Origin: Maribacter halichondriae
GTDB lineage: Bacteria > Bacteroidota > Bacteroidia > Flavobacteriales > Flavobacteriaceae
DNA length: 64,000 nucleotides
NCBI RefSeq assembly: GCF_027474825.1
Contig: NZ_CP107030.1
Coordinates: forward strand, 558,001-622,000
Direction: 5' to 3'
Shown here: piece by piece, positions 9,945 to 19,910 of the stretch
How positions within the stretch are numbered: the first letter of the stretch is position 1
Layout of the letters: each line of letters begins with the position of its first letter
The notes under the pieces: model-generated
Told to the model about the DNA's origin: nothing
Database searches by the model: none
The model's input: the letters and a program-made list of their open reading frames with translations, nothing else
Made by a program: the position numbers and the translations under genes

Positions 9945-10105
9945 TTGGATTGTCTGAATTAGGATTTTTAGGATTATTTGATTTTAGGATTATTTGGATA
10001 TGGAAATTGTAAGAAACTTTTTCTTTCGTTGTCGATTGAAGTACTCAAATAACTAATTACCTTTTATGTTCACTCCAACTGCTTACTGCTTACTGCTTAC
10101 CGCCA
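9945..10105. repeat. Intergenic region with short tandem repeats
   Basis: A non-coding stretch with two kinds of direct repeat. At about 9960-10000 a TTTTAGGATTATTTG unit occurs twice. At 10078-10098 there are three exact copies of the heptamer ACTGCTT, just 3' of the exonuclease stop codon. On the coding (minus) strand this reads AGCAGTA. Confidence 0.65.
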
Positions 10106-10106
10106 A

Positions 10107-10883
10107 CTAACTCAACTTATTATTCAGTCTACTAAGTTTAATCTGCGTCAATACTTTTTTTGTGTACAATGGAAAGTCGGCATTTAAAATCCATCCGAAA
10201 TAACCGGGTTCATTGTCGAGAACATCCAACACCTTTTTTCCCTTGTGCTTTCCGAAAGCAAAAATTTCCTCTCCATCGTCATCGTATCCTAGAAAGCCTG
10301 CAAAATCGGCAAATTGGCGATGGGTCGAAAACTCCGCTAATTTCTTGATATTGTTTTCAAGATCGGGATATCTATCAAGCTGCGACAGTAAAACTTCATA
10401 GGTAGCCAGGGTATCGGCTTCTGCGCTATGGGCGTCTTCCAAATCTTTATCACAATAAAACTTGTAGGCGGCACCCAACGTGCGTTTTTCCATTTTGTGG
10501 AATATGGTCTGCACATCGACCGACACGGTATTCTTCATATCGAAATCGATATCGGCACGTAACATTTCCTCCGCCAACAGCGGAATATCAAAACGGTCTG
10601 AATTAAAACCTCCTAGATCACTATCCTTGATCATACCGTAAATCTCTTTTGAAAGCTCTTTAAAAGTAGGTTCGTTAGCTACTTTTTCATTGGAAATGCC
10701 GTGAATAGCGATTGAATCAGCAGGAATCTCCATCTCAGGATTCACGAGCCAAGTCTTGCTCTCCTTATTACCATTAGGATGAATTTTCAAAATGGATATT
10801 TCCACAATTCTGTCTTTGGCCACATTGGTGCCCGTGGTCTCGAGATCAAAGAAACAAATAGGTCGGGTAAGTTTTAGTTCCAT
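10107..10883 (-). CDS. DEDDh 3'-5' exonuclease with C-terminal DUF3820-like domain
   Basis: 258 residues. The N-terminal part is a DnaQ-like exonuclease: Exo I motif CFFDLETTGT, Exo II around GGFNSDRFDIPLL, and Exo III HSAEADTLATYEV. The last 60 residues (FGKHKGKKVLDVLDNEPGYF) resemble the DUF3820 module often fused to such exonucleases. It may act in DNA proofreading or repair, or as a stand-alone RNA/DNA exonuclease; it has no clamp-binding or polymerase domain. It is followed by heptamer repeats and the FAH-hpt-cinA run. Confidence 0.88.
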   Translation of the reverse strand: MELKLTRPICFFDLETTGTNVAKDRIVEISILKIHPNGNKESKTWLVNPEMEIPADSIAIHGISNEKVANEPTFKELSKEIYGMIKDSDLGGFNSDRFDIPLLAEEMLRADIDFDMKNTVSVDVQTIFHKMEKRTLGAAYKFYCDKDLEDAHSAEADTLATYEVLLSQLDRYPDLENNIKKLAEFSTHRQFADFAGFLGYDDDGEEIFAFGKHKGKKVLDVLDNEPGYFGWILNADFPLYTKKVLTQIKLSRLNNKLS

Positions 10884-10962
10884 GGGGTAGGTTTAAGCGT
10901 ACAAAGATAGCCTTTCGCAGAAGGAAAGAAAATGAAAGGAAAATTTTTATTGACAGAAATTC

Positions 10963-11685
10963 CTATTTTAACACCTTGTAGCTGGTATGATACAGAAGGG
11001 CATGAATATTGAAATCCGAATTTCCAGCACTATTCTTGAGACGCTTCACAAACTCCTTGTACAACATTGGACTATCATGTTCTTGTTTTAGAAAATCAAA
11101 AACTTCCTTCAAGGACAAGAGAATATGTGCCAGATCGGAAGGATTGATCACGATGCGAGTTTCTTCCCTGCGCTTACCGACCAAGCGAATACCTTCTGTC
11201 ATTAATCCCGAAAAATCGGCTTCGTGGTCATAATCGTTTTCCGCACCGCTGACAAAATTAAGATTCGTTAGAATTTCTTGAACTTGAAGGTCAAAATCGT
11301 AGACAATAATAGTAGCTTCCTTTTTACCGACCCGGATCAGTTCATTCAGCAAGGTCTGTGATTTGGCATAATGCAAGGATCCAGCAAGTGTAATGACATC
11401 AAAAACGGAATCTTTGGATTCAATACCATCGTTGACATAATCCATGTAGGTAACTTTCGGACATCTAATAGCTTTTTGCCGCATAGCACTACTTGGCTCG
11501 ATGCCGATAACCGTATTGCAAAAATGACTGAGGGCAATTGATGAATGGCCCGTACCTGAGCCGACATCGAGTCCGAGGTCGTATTTTTTAGCCTTTTCCA
11601 AACACTTTTCCAAAATCGGAATATGAAGAGGAGGTCTGTATTTAAGATAATGATGGGCAGTTACGTCATTATATTCATCAATCAT
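10963..11685 (-). CDS. Class I SAM-dependent methyltransferase
   Basis: 240 residues. The SAM-binding motif I is LGLDVGSGTGHSS and a motif II-like VIGIEPSSAMRQKA follows, with the VITLAGSLHY strand after that. It resembles the UbiE/Methyltransf_11 group. The start codon at 11685 overlaps the end of the upstream ParB-fold gene by eight bases, so the two are probably co-translated. The substrate cannot be inferred. Confidence 0.85.
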   Translation of the reverse strand: MIDEYNDVTAHHYLKYRPPLHIPILEKCLEKAKKYDLGLDVGSGTGHSSIALSHFCNTVIGIEPSSAMRQKAIRCPKVTYMDYVNDGIESKDSVFDVITLAGSLHYAKSQTLLNELIRVGKKEATIIVYDFDLQVQEILTNLNFVSGAENDYDHEADFSGLMTEGIRLVGKRREETRIVINPSDLAHILLSLKEVFDFLKQEHDSPMLYKEFVKRLKNSAGNSDFNIHALLYHTSYKVLK

Positions 11686-12058
11686 AACTCAAATCATTCG
11701 GGTCAGGATTTATTAAATCAGGTTTGGGAGTAACTTTAAATCGCGCAGCTTTCAAGTTAGAAAATCCGTTAAGATAGGCCTTACAGACCCGATGCATACC
11801 ATCCATGACCGAACCATCGGCCGCCAAAATAATGGGGTAGTCTAAGTCACACTCAAGTACCAATTGCATATGGTCCGTAATCCACTTGCAAGTAGGCACA
11901 TCGGTATCGTCCTGATACCAATAATTCTCGAACAACGCGCCTATTCCTGAAATTGGAATTTCAAGAACAGGAAGGTGCTTTGACCGCTGCGCCAATTTGT
12001 GAACGTCCCAGACAAGCCATCCGTCAGTAGACTTTTTATGATGATATTGTTTTCTCAT
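11678..12058 (-). CDS. ParB/sulfiredoxin-fold-like small protein
   Basis: 126 residues from the ATG at 12058, which has a GAGGGAA Shine-Dalgarno-like stretch in front; a GTG at 12076 would add six residues. The segment ILAADGSVMDGMHRVCKAYLNG matches the core of ParB N-terminal-like domains, where the Asp-Gly-x-His-Arg motif binds a nucleotide in CTPase relatives. There is no helix-turn-helix or dimerisation domain, so this is not a plasmid partition ParB. It overlaps the methyltransferase gene by eight bases. Function unknown. Confidence 0.7.
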   Translation of the reverse strand: MRKQYHHKKSTDGWLVWDVHKLAQRSKHLPVLEIPISGIGALFENYWYQDDTDVPTCKWITDHMQLVLECDLDYPIILAADGSVMDGMHRVCKAYLNGFSNLKAARFKVTPKPDLINPDPNDLSYD

Positions 12059-12158
12059 TTCCCTCGAATCGAACACGCTATGGTGAAGCTTTAAAAGTAG
12101 TAAATAATAGAATTGAACGGAGGTATTGGTTTCCGTCGGCGTTTTTTATCTTCGTAGG

Positions 12159-12986
12159 ATGAGACCTTTAGTCAAATACTTTTTGCCCATATTTTTTCTA
12201 TGTTGTCAGGGGAAGCCTGAGAATCAACCACATCATATCTATACCTCTATCGCCTCTGATTCAGCATTATATTATTACAATCTGGGCTGGAAGCAAATCA
12301 TGGATGATGGAAATTATGGTCCCGCTGAAGTATCCTATCGCAAGGTTTTGAAACACGATCCCGATTTTCTCATCGGAAAAAGTGTATTGGGCCGTTTAAC
12401 CCTTGATCTTGAAGAACGCCTTAAAATTTTTAAGGAAGTTGAAGAAGGAAAAGATAAAGTCACTGGAGACGAACGACTCGTTCTTGATGTGTACCACGCC
12501 TTGGTCGAATTTACCAATGCAAGGGAACAAAAATCATCGAATGCCGCATCGTTACGTGAAAGGGTTTTTAAACTAGCCGAAAACAATTTGAGGGCCATTG
12601 TGCACAAATATCCCAAAGAGGTATACATGAAAGCGGAATATATCGAATTTCTTCACGCCGTTCACGGACCCGAAATCGCTTTGGATTCTTTGATCATACT
12701 GACTTCACCCGCTCAAAAAGAGAATCCGTTTTTATTGGGATATTCGGCCAGTATGAACGCGGAGGTCGGAAATTTTGAATTGGCATTACAACAAGCGAAG
12801 CGACTACAGGAGGTTATTGGTGATAGCGCGATACCGAAATCGTATGCTGTTTTAGCGGATGTTTATTTTCAAATGGACAGTCTAGAACTGGCAAAAATCA
12901 ATGCGGATAGAGCGAACATGTTGGACCCAAGAAACTTGGATGCCTCAAGGCTTAAATCGAAGATAGATGCGCTTCTCAAGGAATAA
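12159..12986 (+). CDS. TPR-repeat lipoprotein, function unknown
   Basis: 275 residues from the ATG at 12159 (MRPLVKYFLPIFFLCCQGK); a longer frame from 12126 lacks a plausible signal. The lipobox cysteine pair lies at residues 15-16. The mature part holds several tetratricopeptide-like helical pairs (YYNLGWKQIMDDGNYGPA, SYAVLADVYFQMDSLELA), so a scaffold or peptide-binding role is likely. A TATCTTCG box ends four bases before the ATG, suggesting a leaderless or very short-leader mRNA. Confidence 0.8.
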   Translation: MRPLVKYFLPIFFLCCQGKPENQPHHIYTSIASDSALYYYNLGWKQIMDDGNYGPAEVSYRKVLKHDPDFLIGKSVLGRLTLDLEERLKIFKEVEEGKDKVTGDERLVLDVYHALVEFTNAREQKSSNAASLRERVFKLAENNLRAIVHKYPKEVYMKAEYIEFLHAVHGPEIALDSLIILTSPAQKENPFLLGYSASMNAEVGNFELALQQAKRLQEVIGDSAIPKSYAVLADVYFQMDSLELAKINADRANMLDPRNLDASRLKSKIDALLKE

Positions 12987-13060
12987 AAAGAACAAAAGCC
13001 GTGTATTGATGATATTGTTAAATGCCGAACCAAAGGTATAGCTCAGACCCACGCAAAAAC

Positions 13061-14245
13061 TTATTCGAAATCTGTTGCTATCTGCTTTTGTTGTAGTAAT
13101 ACATCTTCGATGGAAGCATCGCCTGCGGGAAGATTGATTTGATCCCGAATAATTTCGAAATCCCCGGAAAAACGGACCGCAAGTCCTTTAAATAAACGAA
13201 GTGACAGACTGCTAAACAATTGAATTCGGTTCTTTTTGAAATCGTTCAAGAAGGTAGAGCCTCGCAATCGCGAGTAAAAATTGCCCCAAGGTTGGCGATA
13301 ACGCACCTGTACATCGAGGGAATGGTTAAAAATACCTTCTTGCAACTGGCCAAAAATGGTCGGGTCGATATAATCATTATGAAAATATCCGATTTTATAA
13401 GCGAACACGATTTCCCTTCGCAGTACCTCATTATACGAGAAAATATTGTATTCGATGGCGGGTGAAAAATAATACCGAAAATCAAGATTCGTAAAAGTAT
13501 CGTGTCTGGCACCGGCGAAAATACCCGTTGACCAATGATCGGAAAGACTCCTGACAATACTACCGTCTCCTGAATACCGAAAACGTTCACTGGTAAAGGT
13601 ATCCTCGTTTTGAACAAATTCGCTATTGGCCTGATTCAATTGAAGGTCGGTACGTATTCGCCATTTTTCTGTGACCCGGTCGCTTTCAAAGCCCACTTCG
13701 TAGGCAAACTCTTTTCGGCTTGATTCCCTGTCAAGTTCCATTTCACCGTATACTTCAAATATCCAATTGTTCCAGGGATCTTTGAAATCGATATCCTGAA
13801 TATCACCCATACCTTTGTCATCAATCGTATATGTAATATTTTCTGCCATATCGGACTCCAACTCGTATCTCAAAAGTCCGGACCTCACTTTCTTCAAAAG
13901 TCCTTTTCGAACTTCATCTTGGGTCATATTGGCATTGGTATCGTATGAAAGTTTTTGAACAATGTCATCATAATCTCCGGTTCCCTCGAATTCCAGTTTA
14001 TACGTTCGACCACTACTACCGTTGGCAATATCGTATATAAAGAGTTTTACGTTGGCTTGGGCTTGGTCACGCACATGACTCACGTAATTTTTTTCTTGAC
14101 GCAAGTAACTCTTTTCACAATTGCAGTCCGTAAATAATTTAATAGGGTCTTTGTTTTCTTCATCATGTTGGGAGGAAACTAATCTGGGAAACAGTAAAAG
14201 GAAAAAAATAAAAGGATACGCTGCGAGTTGAAAGAAGAACTTCAT
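13061..14245 (-). CDS. Secreted outer-membrane-type protein, function unknown
   Basis: 394 residues with a signal peptide (MKFFFQLAAYPFIFFLLLF...SSQ). A short Cys-containing segment (LFTDCNCEKSYLRQE) precedes a region with alternating aromatic and charged residues typical of beta-strands (FRYSGDGSIVRSLSDHW, YFSPAIEYNIFSYNEV). An outer-membrane beta-barrel is likely over the C-terminal 230 residues. The product is not recognised; it looks like a conserved hypothetical of Flavobacteriaceae. Confidence 0.75.
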   Translation of the reverse strand: MKFFFQLAAYPFIFFLLLFPRLVSSQHDEENKDPIKLFTDCNCEKSYLRQEKNYVSHVRDQAQANVKLFIYDIANGSSGRTYKLEFEGTGDYDDIVQKLSYDTNANMTQDEVRKGLLKKVRSGLLRYELESDMAENITYTIDDKGMGDIQDIDFKDPWNNWIFEVYGEMELDRESSRKEFAYEVGFESDRVTEKWRIRTDLQLNQANSEFVQNEDTFTSERFRYSGDGSIVRSLSDHWSTGIFAGARHDTFTNLDFRYYFSPAIEYNIFSYNEVLRREIVFAYKIGYFHNDYIDPTIFGQLQEGIFNHSLDVQVRYRQPWGNFYSRLRGSTFLNDFKKNRIQLFSSLSLRLFKGLAVRFSGDFEIIRDQINLPAGDASIEDVLLQQKQIATDFE

Positions 14246-14408
14246 GTATGGTGATTCGTAATCTTGGTTTGGAAGCGTAAAGATAAGATTTGCAAAAAAG
14301 GCTCGATGTTAGCGTAATGTTAATAGCGAATCTGATGATAGGTTACAGAAAATTTACCAATTTGCAAAAAATGGGCGACTAATTGAGAAAGATTGGAAGG
14401 TTCTAAAT

Positions 14409-15752
14409 TTAGATTTCACGGTTCACGTCCCAAGCTTCAAGATAATCCGCTACGGACTTCGCGAACATACTGCCCAAAGCACCGTTAACGACACGATGAT
14501 CATAGCTGTGGGAAATATACATCTTACTTCGAATTCCTATAAAATCACCTTCGGAAGTTTCGATAACCGATGGAATCTTGCGTATAGCGCCCAATGCCAA
14601 AATACCTACTTGGGGCTGGTTGATGATGGGCGTACCAAAAACACTACCAAAAGTACCTACGTTGGTCACGGTATAGGTACCATCTTGTACTTCGTCGGGC
14701 TTTAGTTGATTGTTCCGCGCCCGATTCGCCAAATCATTTACGACTTGGGCCATCCCGACAAGATTCAATCGATCGGCGTTTTTGATTACGGGTACAATTA
14801 GATTTCCATCAGGTAGGGCGGCCGCCATGCCAATATTGATGTTCTTCTTTTTAATGACCTTGTCACCATCGACCGAAATATTCATCATTGGATAGTTTTT
14901 CAGGGCCTTGGCTACGGCCTCCATGAAAATCGGGGTAAAGGTCAATTTTTCACCTTCACGCTTTTCAAAAGCGTCTTTCATTTTATTTCGCCAATTGACC
15001 ACATTGGTCACATCGACTTCGATAAAACTTTGAACATGAGCCGAGGTCGATACACTATCGACCATGTGTTTGGCGATCAACTTGCCCATTCGGGTCATTT
15101 CGATGACCTCATCGGCCCCAGAAGTAGTTATTGGAGCTTGGGCAATTGTACTCGCCGGTTCTATAACAGGTTCACTTACAATAGGAGGTTGTTTCTCTTG
15201 GCCGGTATTTCGCGCTGCTCCAGCTGAAGATTTCCTATTGGCAACATACTCTAAAATATCGTTTTTGGTCACCCTACCCTCTTTGCCAGTTCCTTTGATG
15301 GTATCGAGTTCGGCAATGGAGATATTTTCTTCTTTGGCTATATTTTTAACCAATGGGGAGTAAAATCGGTCAGAACTTGATGAGTCCAGAACCGGTGTAC
15401 TTACGGTCTCTTTGGCAATAGCAATAGTTTCTTCGACGGCTTCTACAGTTTCCTTTGAAACTTCCGGATCTACTACTTCTTTTTTCTCTACTTCGGTGTC
15501 AACGGCAACGCCATTCAATTCGATCACCGCCACCGTTTGGCCTACCTTAATAATATCGTCTACGTCAAAAAGCTTTTCGACCAGCACCCCTTCCACCTCG
15601 CTCGGTACTTCAGAATCTACCTTGTCGGTGGCTATCTCGAAAACCGCCTCATCCAACTCAATGGTGTCGCCAACTTCCTTTAACCAAGAGGTCAAGGTAG
15701 CCTCTGCAACGCTCTCCCCCATTCTCGGCAATTTTAATTCAAACTTTGACAT
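14409..15752 (-). CDS. 2-oxo acid dehydrogenase dihydrolipoamide acyltransferase (E2)
   Basis: 447 residues with three domains. The lipoyl domain (1-75) carries the lipoylated Lys in ATDKVDSE. The peripheral subunit-binding domain (about 130-170) reads FYSPLVKNIAKEENIS. The catalytic domain ends with the active-site SHSYDHRVVNGALG. The domain layout and the absence of a second lipoyl domain fit the branched-chain 2-oxoacid dehydrogenase E2 or a generic E2; no E1 or E3 gene is in the window. A TATTTTTG box (15790-15797, minus strand) may provide its own promoter downstream of recR. Confidence 0.9.
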   Translation of the reverse strand: MSKFELKLPRMGESVAEATLTSWLKEVGDTIELDEAVFEIATDKVDSEVPSEVEGVLVEKLFDVDDIIKVGQTVAVIELNGVAVDTEVEKKEVVDPEVSKETVEAVEETIAIAKETVSTPVLDSSSSDRFYSPLVKNIAKEENISIAELDTIKGTGKEGRVTKNDILEYVANRKSSAGAARNTGQEKQPPIVSEPVIEPASTIAQAPITTSGADEVIEMTRMGKLIAKHMVDSVSTSAHVQSFIEVDVTNVVNWRNKMKDAFEKREGEKLTFTPIFMEAVAKALKNYPMMNISVDGDKVIKKKNINIGMAAALPDGNLIVPVIKNADRLNLVGMAQVVNDLANRARNNQLKPDEVQDGTYTVTNVGTFGSVFGTPIINQPQVGILALGAIRKIPSVIETSEGDFIGIRSKMYISHSYDHRVVNGALGSMFAKSVADYLEAWDVNREI

Positions 15753-15834
15753 ATTGATATTTTGTAGCTACTTTTCTCCTTATTTTTTGCAAAAATAATA
15801 AAAAAACATCCTTAAAATTAAATTTAACGCAACG

Positions 15835-16455
15835 TTAATTCATCTTCAAAGAACCTTCAAAAGGAATGCGATTCAAAATGCTTCTACCTAACGTAACCTC
15901 ATCGGCATACTCCAATTCGTCACCCACAGCAATACCACGCGCAATGGTCGAAGTGCTTATATCTAGACCTTCCAATTGTTTGTAAATATAGAAATTGGTG
16001 GTGTCGCCCTCCATTGTGGAACTTAACGCAAAAATCAACTCTTTTATTACGCCCTTTTTGGCTTTAGTTATCAAAGATGAGATCGTAAGGTCTTGAGGTC
16101 CAATACCCTCCATTGGGGATATTTTTCCTCCGAGAACATGATATAATCCACGGTACTGCCCTGTGTTCTCTATGGCCATGACATCTCGAATATCTTCGAC
16201 CACACAGACCAAGGTTTCGTCCCGTTTTGGACTGGCACAAATTTCGCACAGTTCAACATCGGAAATGTTATGGCAGTTTTTACAAAACATCACCGAATTG
16301 CGGAGATTTTGCAAGGCATTCGACAAATGGGCCGTACGTTCATTGGGTTGTTTTAGTAAATGCAGAACGAGACGCAACGCGGTACGTTTTCCGATTCCCG
16401 GTAGCTGCGACATTTCGTAGACCGCATTTTCCAATAATTTCGAAGAAAAATCCAT
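15835..16455 (-). CDS. recR: Recombination mediator protein RecR
   Basis: 206 residues, close to the family norm. An N-terminal HhH element ([16 protein letters not shown]), the four-cysteine zinc finger ([17 protein letters not shown]) and a Toprim domain ([14 protein letters not shown]) are all present. It acts with RecO and RecF to load RecA at gaps. A TAAATTTG box ends five bases before the start codon. It is divergent from the symporter gene, with 68 bases between the two starts. Confidence 0.96.
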   Translation of the reverse strand: MDFSSKLLENAVYEMSQLPGIGKRTALRLVLHLLKQPNERTAHLSNALQNLRNSVMFCKNCHNISDVELCEICASPKRDETLVCVVEDIRDVMAIENTGQYRGLYHVLGGKISPMEGIGPQDLTISSLITKAKKGVIKELIFALSSTMEGDTTNFYIYKQLEGLDISTSTIARGIAVGDELEYADEVTLGRSILNRIPFEGSLKMN

Positions 16456-16460
16456 AGGGA

Positions 16461-16468
16461 CAAATTTA
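16461..16468 (-). promoter_or_regulatory. Putative -7 box of recR, very close to the start codon
   Basis: TAAATTTG on the minus strand, a full match to TAnnTTTG, with only five bases before the recR ATG. If used, the transcript would begin at or next to the start codon. Confidence 0.45.
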
Positions 16469-16523
16469 CGATTTTAGATTTACGATTCTAGATTTTGTAC
16501 TTTGCATTTCAAATAGCCTTACA

Positions 16524-17981
16524 ATGACTCCGACCAACATTCTGCTGCTTATCGGCGGGTATTTTCTACTGCTCATATTGATTTCCTATTTTACAGGAAA
16601 GAACGACTCTAACGAAGATTTTTTTAAAGCGGGAAAATCCTCGCCTTGGTATTTGGTCGCCTTTGGTATGGTCGGCGCATCACTTTCTGGGGTTACTTTT
16701 ATTTCGGTACCCGGCTGGGTGGAAGCCTCTCAGTTTAGCTATATGCAGGTCGTATTCGGCTATTTTCTGGGGTATATGGTTACGGCCTATGTATTACTTC
16801 CTATCTATTACAAACAAAATGTGACCTCCATATACGAATATTTGGACGACCGTTTCGGCTTTGTGAGTTATAAGGTCGGTGCCATTTCTTTTTTCGTATC
16901 GAGGGTACTCGGGGCCGCTTTTCGCCTCTTTTTGGTCGCCATTGTGCTGCAACAATTCGTATTCGATGCATGGAACGTACCTTTTGAGGTTACCGTAACA
17001 CTTTCCATTCTTTTGATATGGATATATACTTTTAAAGGAGGAATAAAAACCATCGTCTGGACCGACACCCTACAGACCTTGTTCATGCTGCTATCCGTAG
17101 TACTCTCCATCCATTTTATACTGGAACAACTGGATTGGAGTTTTTCCGATTTCTTGAGTTCAGCAGAATTCGGCAACTACAGCAAGACCATTTTTGTCGA
17201 TGATTTTATGGATAGCAAGCATCTTATCAAATCATTTTTAGGTGGTATGTTCGTCACCATTTGCATGACGGGCCTGGATCAAGATATGATGCAAAAAAAC
17301 CTGACATGCAAAACCTTAAAAGATGCACAAAAGAATATGGTCAGCTTTAGTGTGGTGCTGGTCATCGTGACGTTCGTATTCATGTTGTTGGGGGCACTCT
17401 TGTTCATTTACTCGAACAAAAATCAAATTGAACTCCCCTTAATGGACGGAAATCCAAAGTCAGACCTTCTCTTTCCTGAGATTGCCTTAAATAGTGGACT
17501 TGGTATTACCGTGGCCATTACGTTCATGTTAGGGCTTATTGCCGCGGCTTACAGTAGTGCTGATAGCGCATTGACCTCATTGACTACCTCTTTCTGCGTC
17601 GATTTTTTGGGCATCGCGAAAAAACCGGAAACCAGCCGTAAAAGAATAAGAAAGGCTACTCATGTAGGTATGAGTGTCTTGCTGATTATCGTTGTCATCG
17701 CCTTCAAACATATTTTGGATACCAATGTAATAGATGGCCTTCTAAAAGTTGCGGGTTATACGTATGGGCCTTTGTTAGGTCTTTTTTCTTTCGGTATTTT
17801 CACAAAATATCAAGTTAAGGACAAATATGTCTGGATCGTAGCATTGACCTCGGTAGTGATTTGTTACGTCTTTGGTAAAATTCCACCGGCCAATCTTGGA
17901 GGTTATGTTTTGGGCTATGAGTTATTACCCTTGAACGGACTATTGACCTTCATCGGATTATGGTTGATCCGAAGAAAATAA
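16524..17981 (+). CDS. Sodium:solute symporter (SSS family)
   Basis: 485 residues with about 13 hydrophobic segments. The SSS signature region is present around [21 protein letters not shown], and [18 protein letters not shown] marks the sodium-site part of TM1-2. It transports a small solute with Na+; the substrate could be a sugar, amino acid or carboxylate. It stands alone, divergent from recR, so genomic context gives no clue. Confidence 0.9.
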   Translation: MTPTNILLLIGGYFLLLILISYFTGKNDSNEDFFKAGKSSPWYLVAFGMVGASLSGVTFISVPGWVEASQFSYMQVVFGYFLGYMVTAYVLLPIYYKQNVTSIYEYLDDRFGFVSYKVGAISFFVSRVLGAAFRLFLVAIVLQQFVFDAWNVPFEVTVTLSILLIWIYTFKGGIKTIVWTDTLQTLFMLLSVVLSIHFILEQLDWSFSDFLSSAEFGNYSKTIFVDDFMDSKHLIKSFLGGMFVTICMTGLDQDMMQKNLTCKTLKDAQKNMVSFSVVLVIVTFVFMLLGALLFIYSNKNQIELPLMDGNPKSDLLFPEIALNSGLGITVAITFMLGLIAAAYSSADSALTSLTTSFCVDFLGIAKKPETSRKRIRKATHVGMSVLLIIVVIAFKHILDTNVIDGLLKVAGYTYGPLLGLFSFGIFTKYQVKDKYVWIVALTSVVICYVFGKIPPANLGGYVLGYELLPLNGLLTFIGLWLIRRK

Positions 17982-18090
17982 TATGCCCCTAATGAATCAA
18001 TCGATAAACGGATTGAAATCTTCGACGTTCGTTTTCAAGGAAAATGTTAAAGTTTTAGCCCAAAAATATCGCAAACGATTTCGCTCGAAT

Positions 18091-18450
18091 TTAATATTGG
18101 TTTGTAGACAATAAAACCAAAGTACAAGCTACCGCTACGGCAATGCCCTTATCTTCTAGTATTTTGTAGAATTCCGTATTTTCAGTTCCCGGATTAAAGA
18201 TGACTCTTTTGGGGTTGATTTTAAGAATTTCACCGTAATAATCAGGCTGACGTGCCGGACCGATGTACAAAGTTATCGTATGAATATTTTGAAAATCGTC
18301 GAAATTGGACTTTATTTGCACTCCCCTGATTTTACCTTCTTTAAGACCGAATGCTTCAGTTTTAATGTTATGGTCCACGAGGCGATTCACTGCCAAATTA
18401 CTATAACGATAAGGTTTTAAGGAAGCTCCGAAAACGAGGGTTTTTTGCAT
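18091..18450 (-). CDS. CoA-binding domain protein
   Basis: 119 residues, a single Rossmann-like CoA-binding domain of the YccU/succinyl-CoA-ligase alpha type: TLVFGASLKPYRYSNLA at the N-terminus, LYIGPARQPDY, and RVIFNPGTENTEFY with the following EDKGIAVAVACTLVLL. Proteins of this size are widespread and their physiological role is not defined. Confidence 0.82.
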   Translation of the reverse strand: MQKTLVFGASLKPYRYSNLAVNRLVDHNIKTEAFGLKEGKIRGVQIKSNFDDFQNIHTITLYIGPARQPDYYGEILKINPKRVIFNPGTENTEFYKILEDKGIAVAVACTLVLLSTNQY

Positions 18451-18553
18451 ATGTTAAAGTTGCATTTAAAGTGTAACTTTTTTAAGATAAAGCCGTCTTT
18501 ACACAACACGGTGTTTATTAAGTTAGAAACAAAATTATCGTTGATAACGCTAT

Positions 18554-18582
18554 ATGTTTATAGTTAATGGTTAGTGTTTAGT
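18554..18582. repeat. Degenerate heptamer repeat
   Basis: Three to four consecutive 7-base units (GTTAATG, GTTAGTG, TTTAGTA on the plus strand) lie between the fabH terminator and the CoA-binding gene. Confidence 0.5.
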
Positions 18583-18600
18583 ATAGCCTATCAGCGAAAG

Positions 18601-18626
18601 AAACCCCGGCAGCAATGTCGGGGTTT
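18601..18626 (-). terminator. Terminator of fabH
   Basis: A 10-bp stem (18601-18610 with 18617-18626, one G-T pair) with a 6-base loop, located just after the fabH stop codon. Confidence 0.75.
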
Positions 18627-18633
18627 TGTGTTT

Positions 18634-19644
18634 TTACCACCTGATGATTACGCTGCCCCAAGTGAAGCCACTACCAAAGGCGGCCAGCACTACCAAATCT
18701 CCTGATTTTATTTTACCTTCTTCCCAAGCCTCGGTCAATGCAATAGGGATAGAAGCGGCGGTAGTATTGCCATATTTCATAATATTGTTGAAGACTTGAT
18801 CGTTTCCTAGACCGAATTTCTTTTGAATGAACTGTGATATTCTTAAATTGGCTTGATGCGGAACGAGCATGTCGATATCCGTTGGTTTAAGATTGTTTTT
18901 GTTCAAGCCCTCCATAATGACTTCGCTAAACCGTACGACCGCATTCTTAAAAACGAATTGCCCGTTCATCACTGGGTAGTACGATTCGTCTTCCGGATTG
19001 TTATCGGAAACAATATCGTTTACCCAACGCCCTCCCATTCCGGGTGCCAAAAGTGCCAGTTCTTCAGCATGTTGACCTTCAGAATGTAGATGGGTCGAAA
19101 GAATTCCTTTTGCAGGATCTTCTTCGCGGCTCAATATCGCCGCACCAGCACCATCACCAAATATTACAGATACCCCACGACCTCTCGTGGTCATATCCAA
19201 TCCCTTGGAATGGATTTCAGAACCGATAACCAATACATTCTTGTACATCCCGCTTTTTATGTACTGATCGGCGATGGAAACTGCATAGACAAACCCTGAG
19301 CACTGGTTGCGCACATCAAGGGCGCCTACGGTTTTAATACCCAGATCGCGTTGTACCAAAACACCAGGGCCAGGAAAATAATAATCAGGACTCAAGGTCG
19401 CAAAAACGATAAAATCGATATCATTCTTATCGATACCCGCTCTCTCTATGGCAATTTTTGCGGCTTTTACGCCCATACTCGTAGTCGTCTCTTCGCCATT
19501 CTTGGCGACGTGCCTACGCTCCTTTATTCCTGTACGTTCTTGGATCCATGCGTCATTGGTATCCATCAATTTTGATAAATCGTCATTGGTGACTACGTTA
19601 TCGGGAACGAAAAATCCCAAACCGGTAATTTTCGAGTTGTACAT
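18634..19644 (-). CDS. 3-oxoacyl-ACP synthase III (KASIII) family
   Basis: 336 residues, thiolase fold. The acylated Cys lies in NQCSGFVYA, the His in VPHQANLRIS, and the Asn in MKYGNTTAASIP; together these form the Cys-His-Asn triad. It starts fatty-acid elongation from acetyl-CoA, or makes related beta-ketoacyl products. The sequence differs from the core fabH copy normally found beside plsX and rpmF in bacteria. Bacteroidota often carry two KASIII genes, so this may be the second copy. It is followed by a good terminator. Confidence 0.88.
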   Translation of the reverse strand: MYNSKITGLGFFVPDNVVTNDDLSKLMDTNDAWIQERTGIKERRHVAKNGEETTTSMGVKAAKIAIERAGIDKNDIDFIVFATLSPDYYFPGPGVLVQRDLGIKTVGALDVRNQCSGFVYAVSIADQYIKSGMYKNVLVIGSEIHSKGLDMTTRGRGVSVIFGDGAGAAILSREEDPAKGILSTHLHSEGQHAEELALLAPGMGGRWVNDIVSDNNPEDESYYPVMNGQFVFKNAVVRFSEVIMEGLNKNNLKPTDIDMLVPHQANLRISQFIQKKFGLGNDQVFNNIMKYGNTTAASIPIALTEAWEEGKIKSGDLVVLAAFGSGFTWGSVIIRW

Positions 19645-19910
19645 TTTAATTTGTTTTACGATTCTAAAGTAGTGAGCTTTTCCATCCCATTCAAGAAATT
19701 TGAAATCGATGATGCGAACATTAAAGTTACAAATAAACGGCGAATTAAATTAGTGTTGATACAGGGCACCAATTTATGTGAGCCTGATTTGCAAAGTGTT
19801 GAGATACTGATTAAATAGCAATGGAAATGAGCCCCTTGCATAATTTTTATGTAAATTGAAAAACTTTGAAAATGCTTTTTTTCCAACAAGAACACACTAA
19901 ATATATTACA

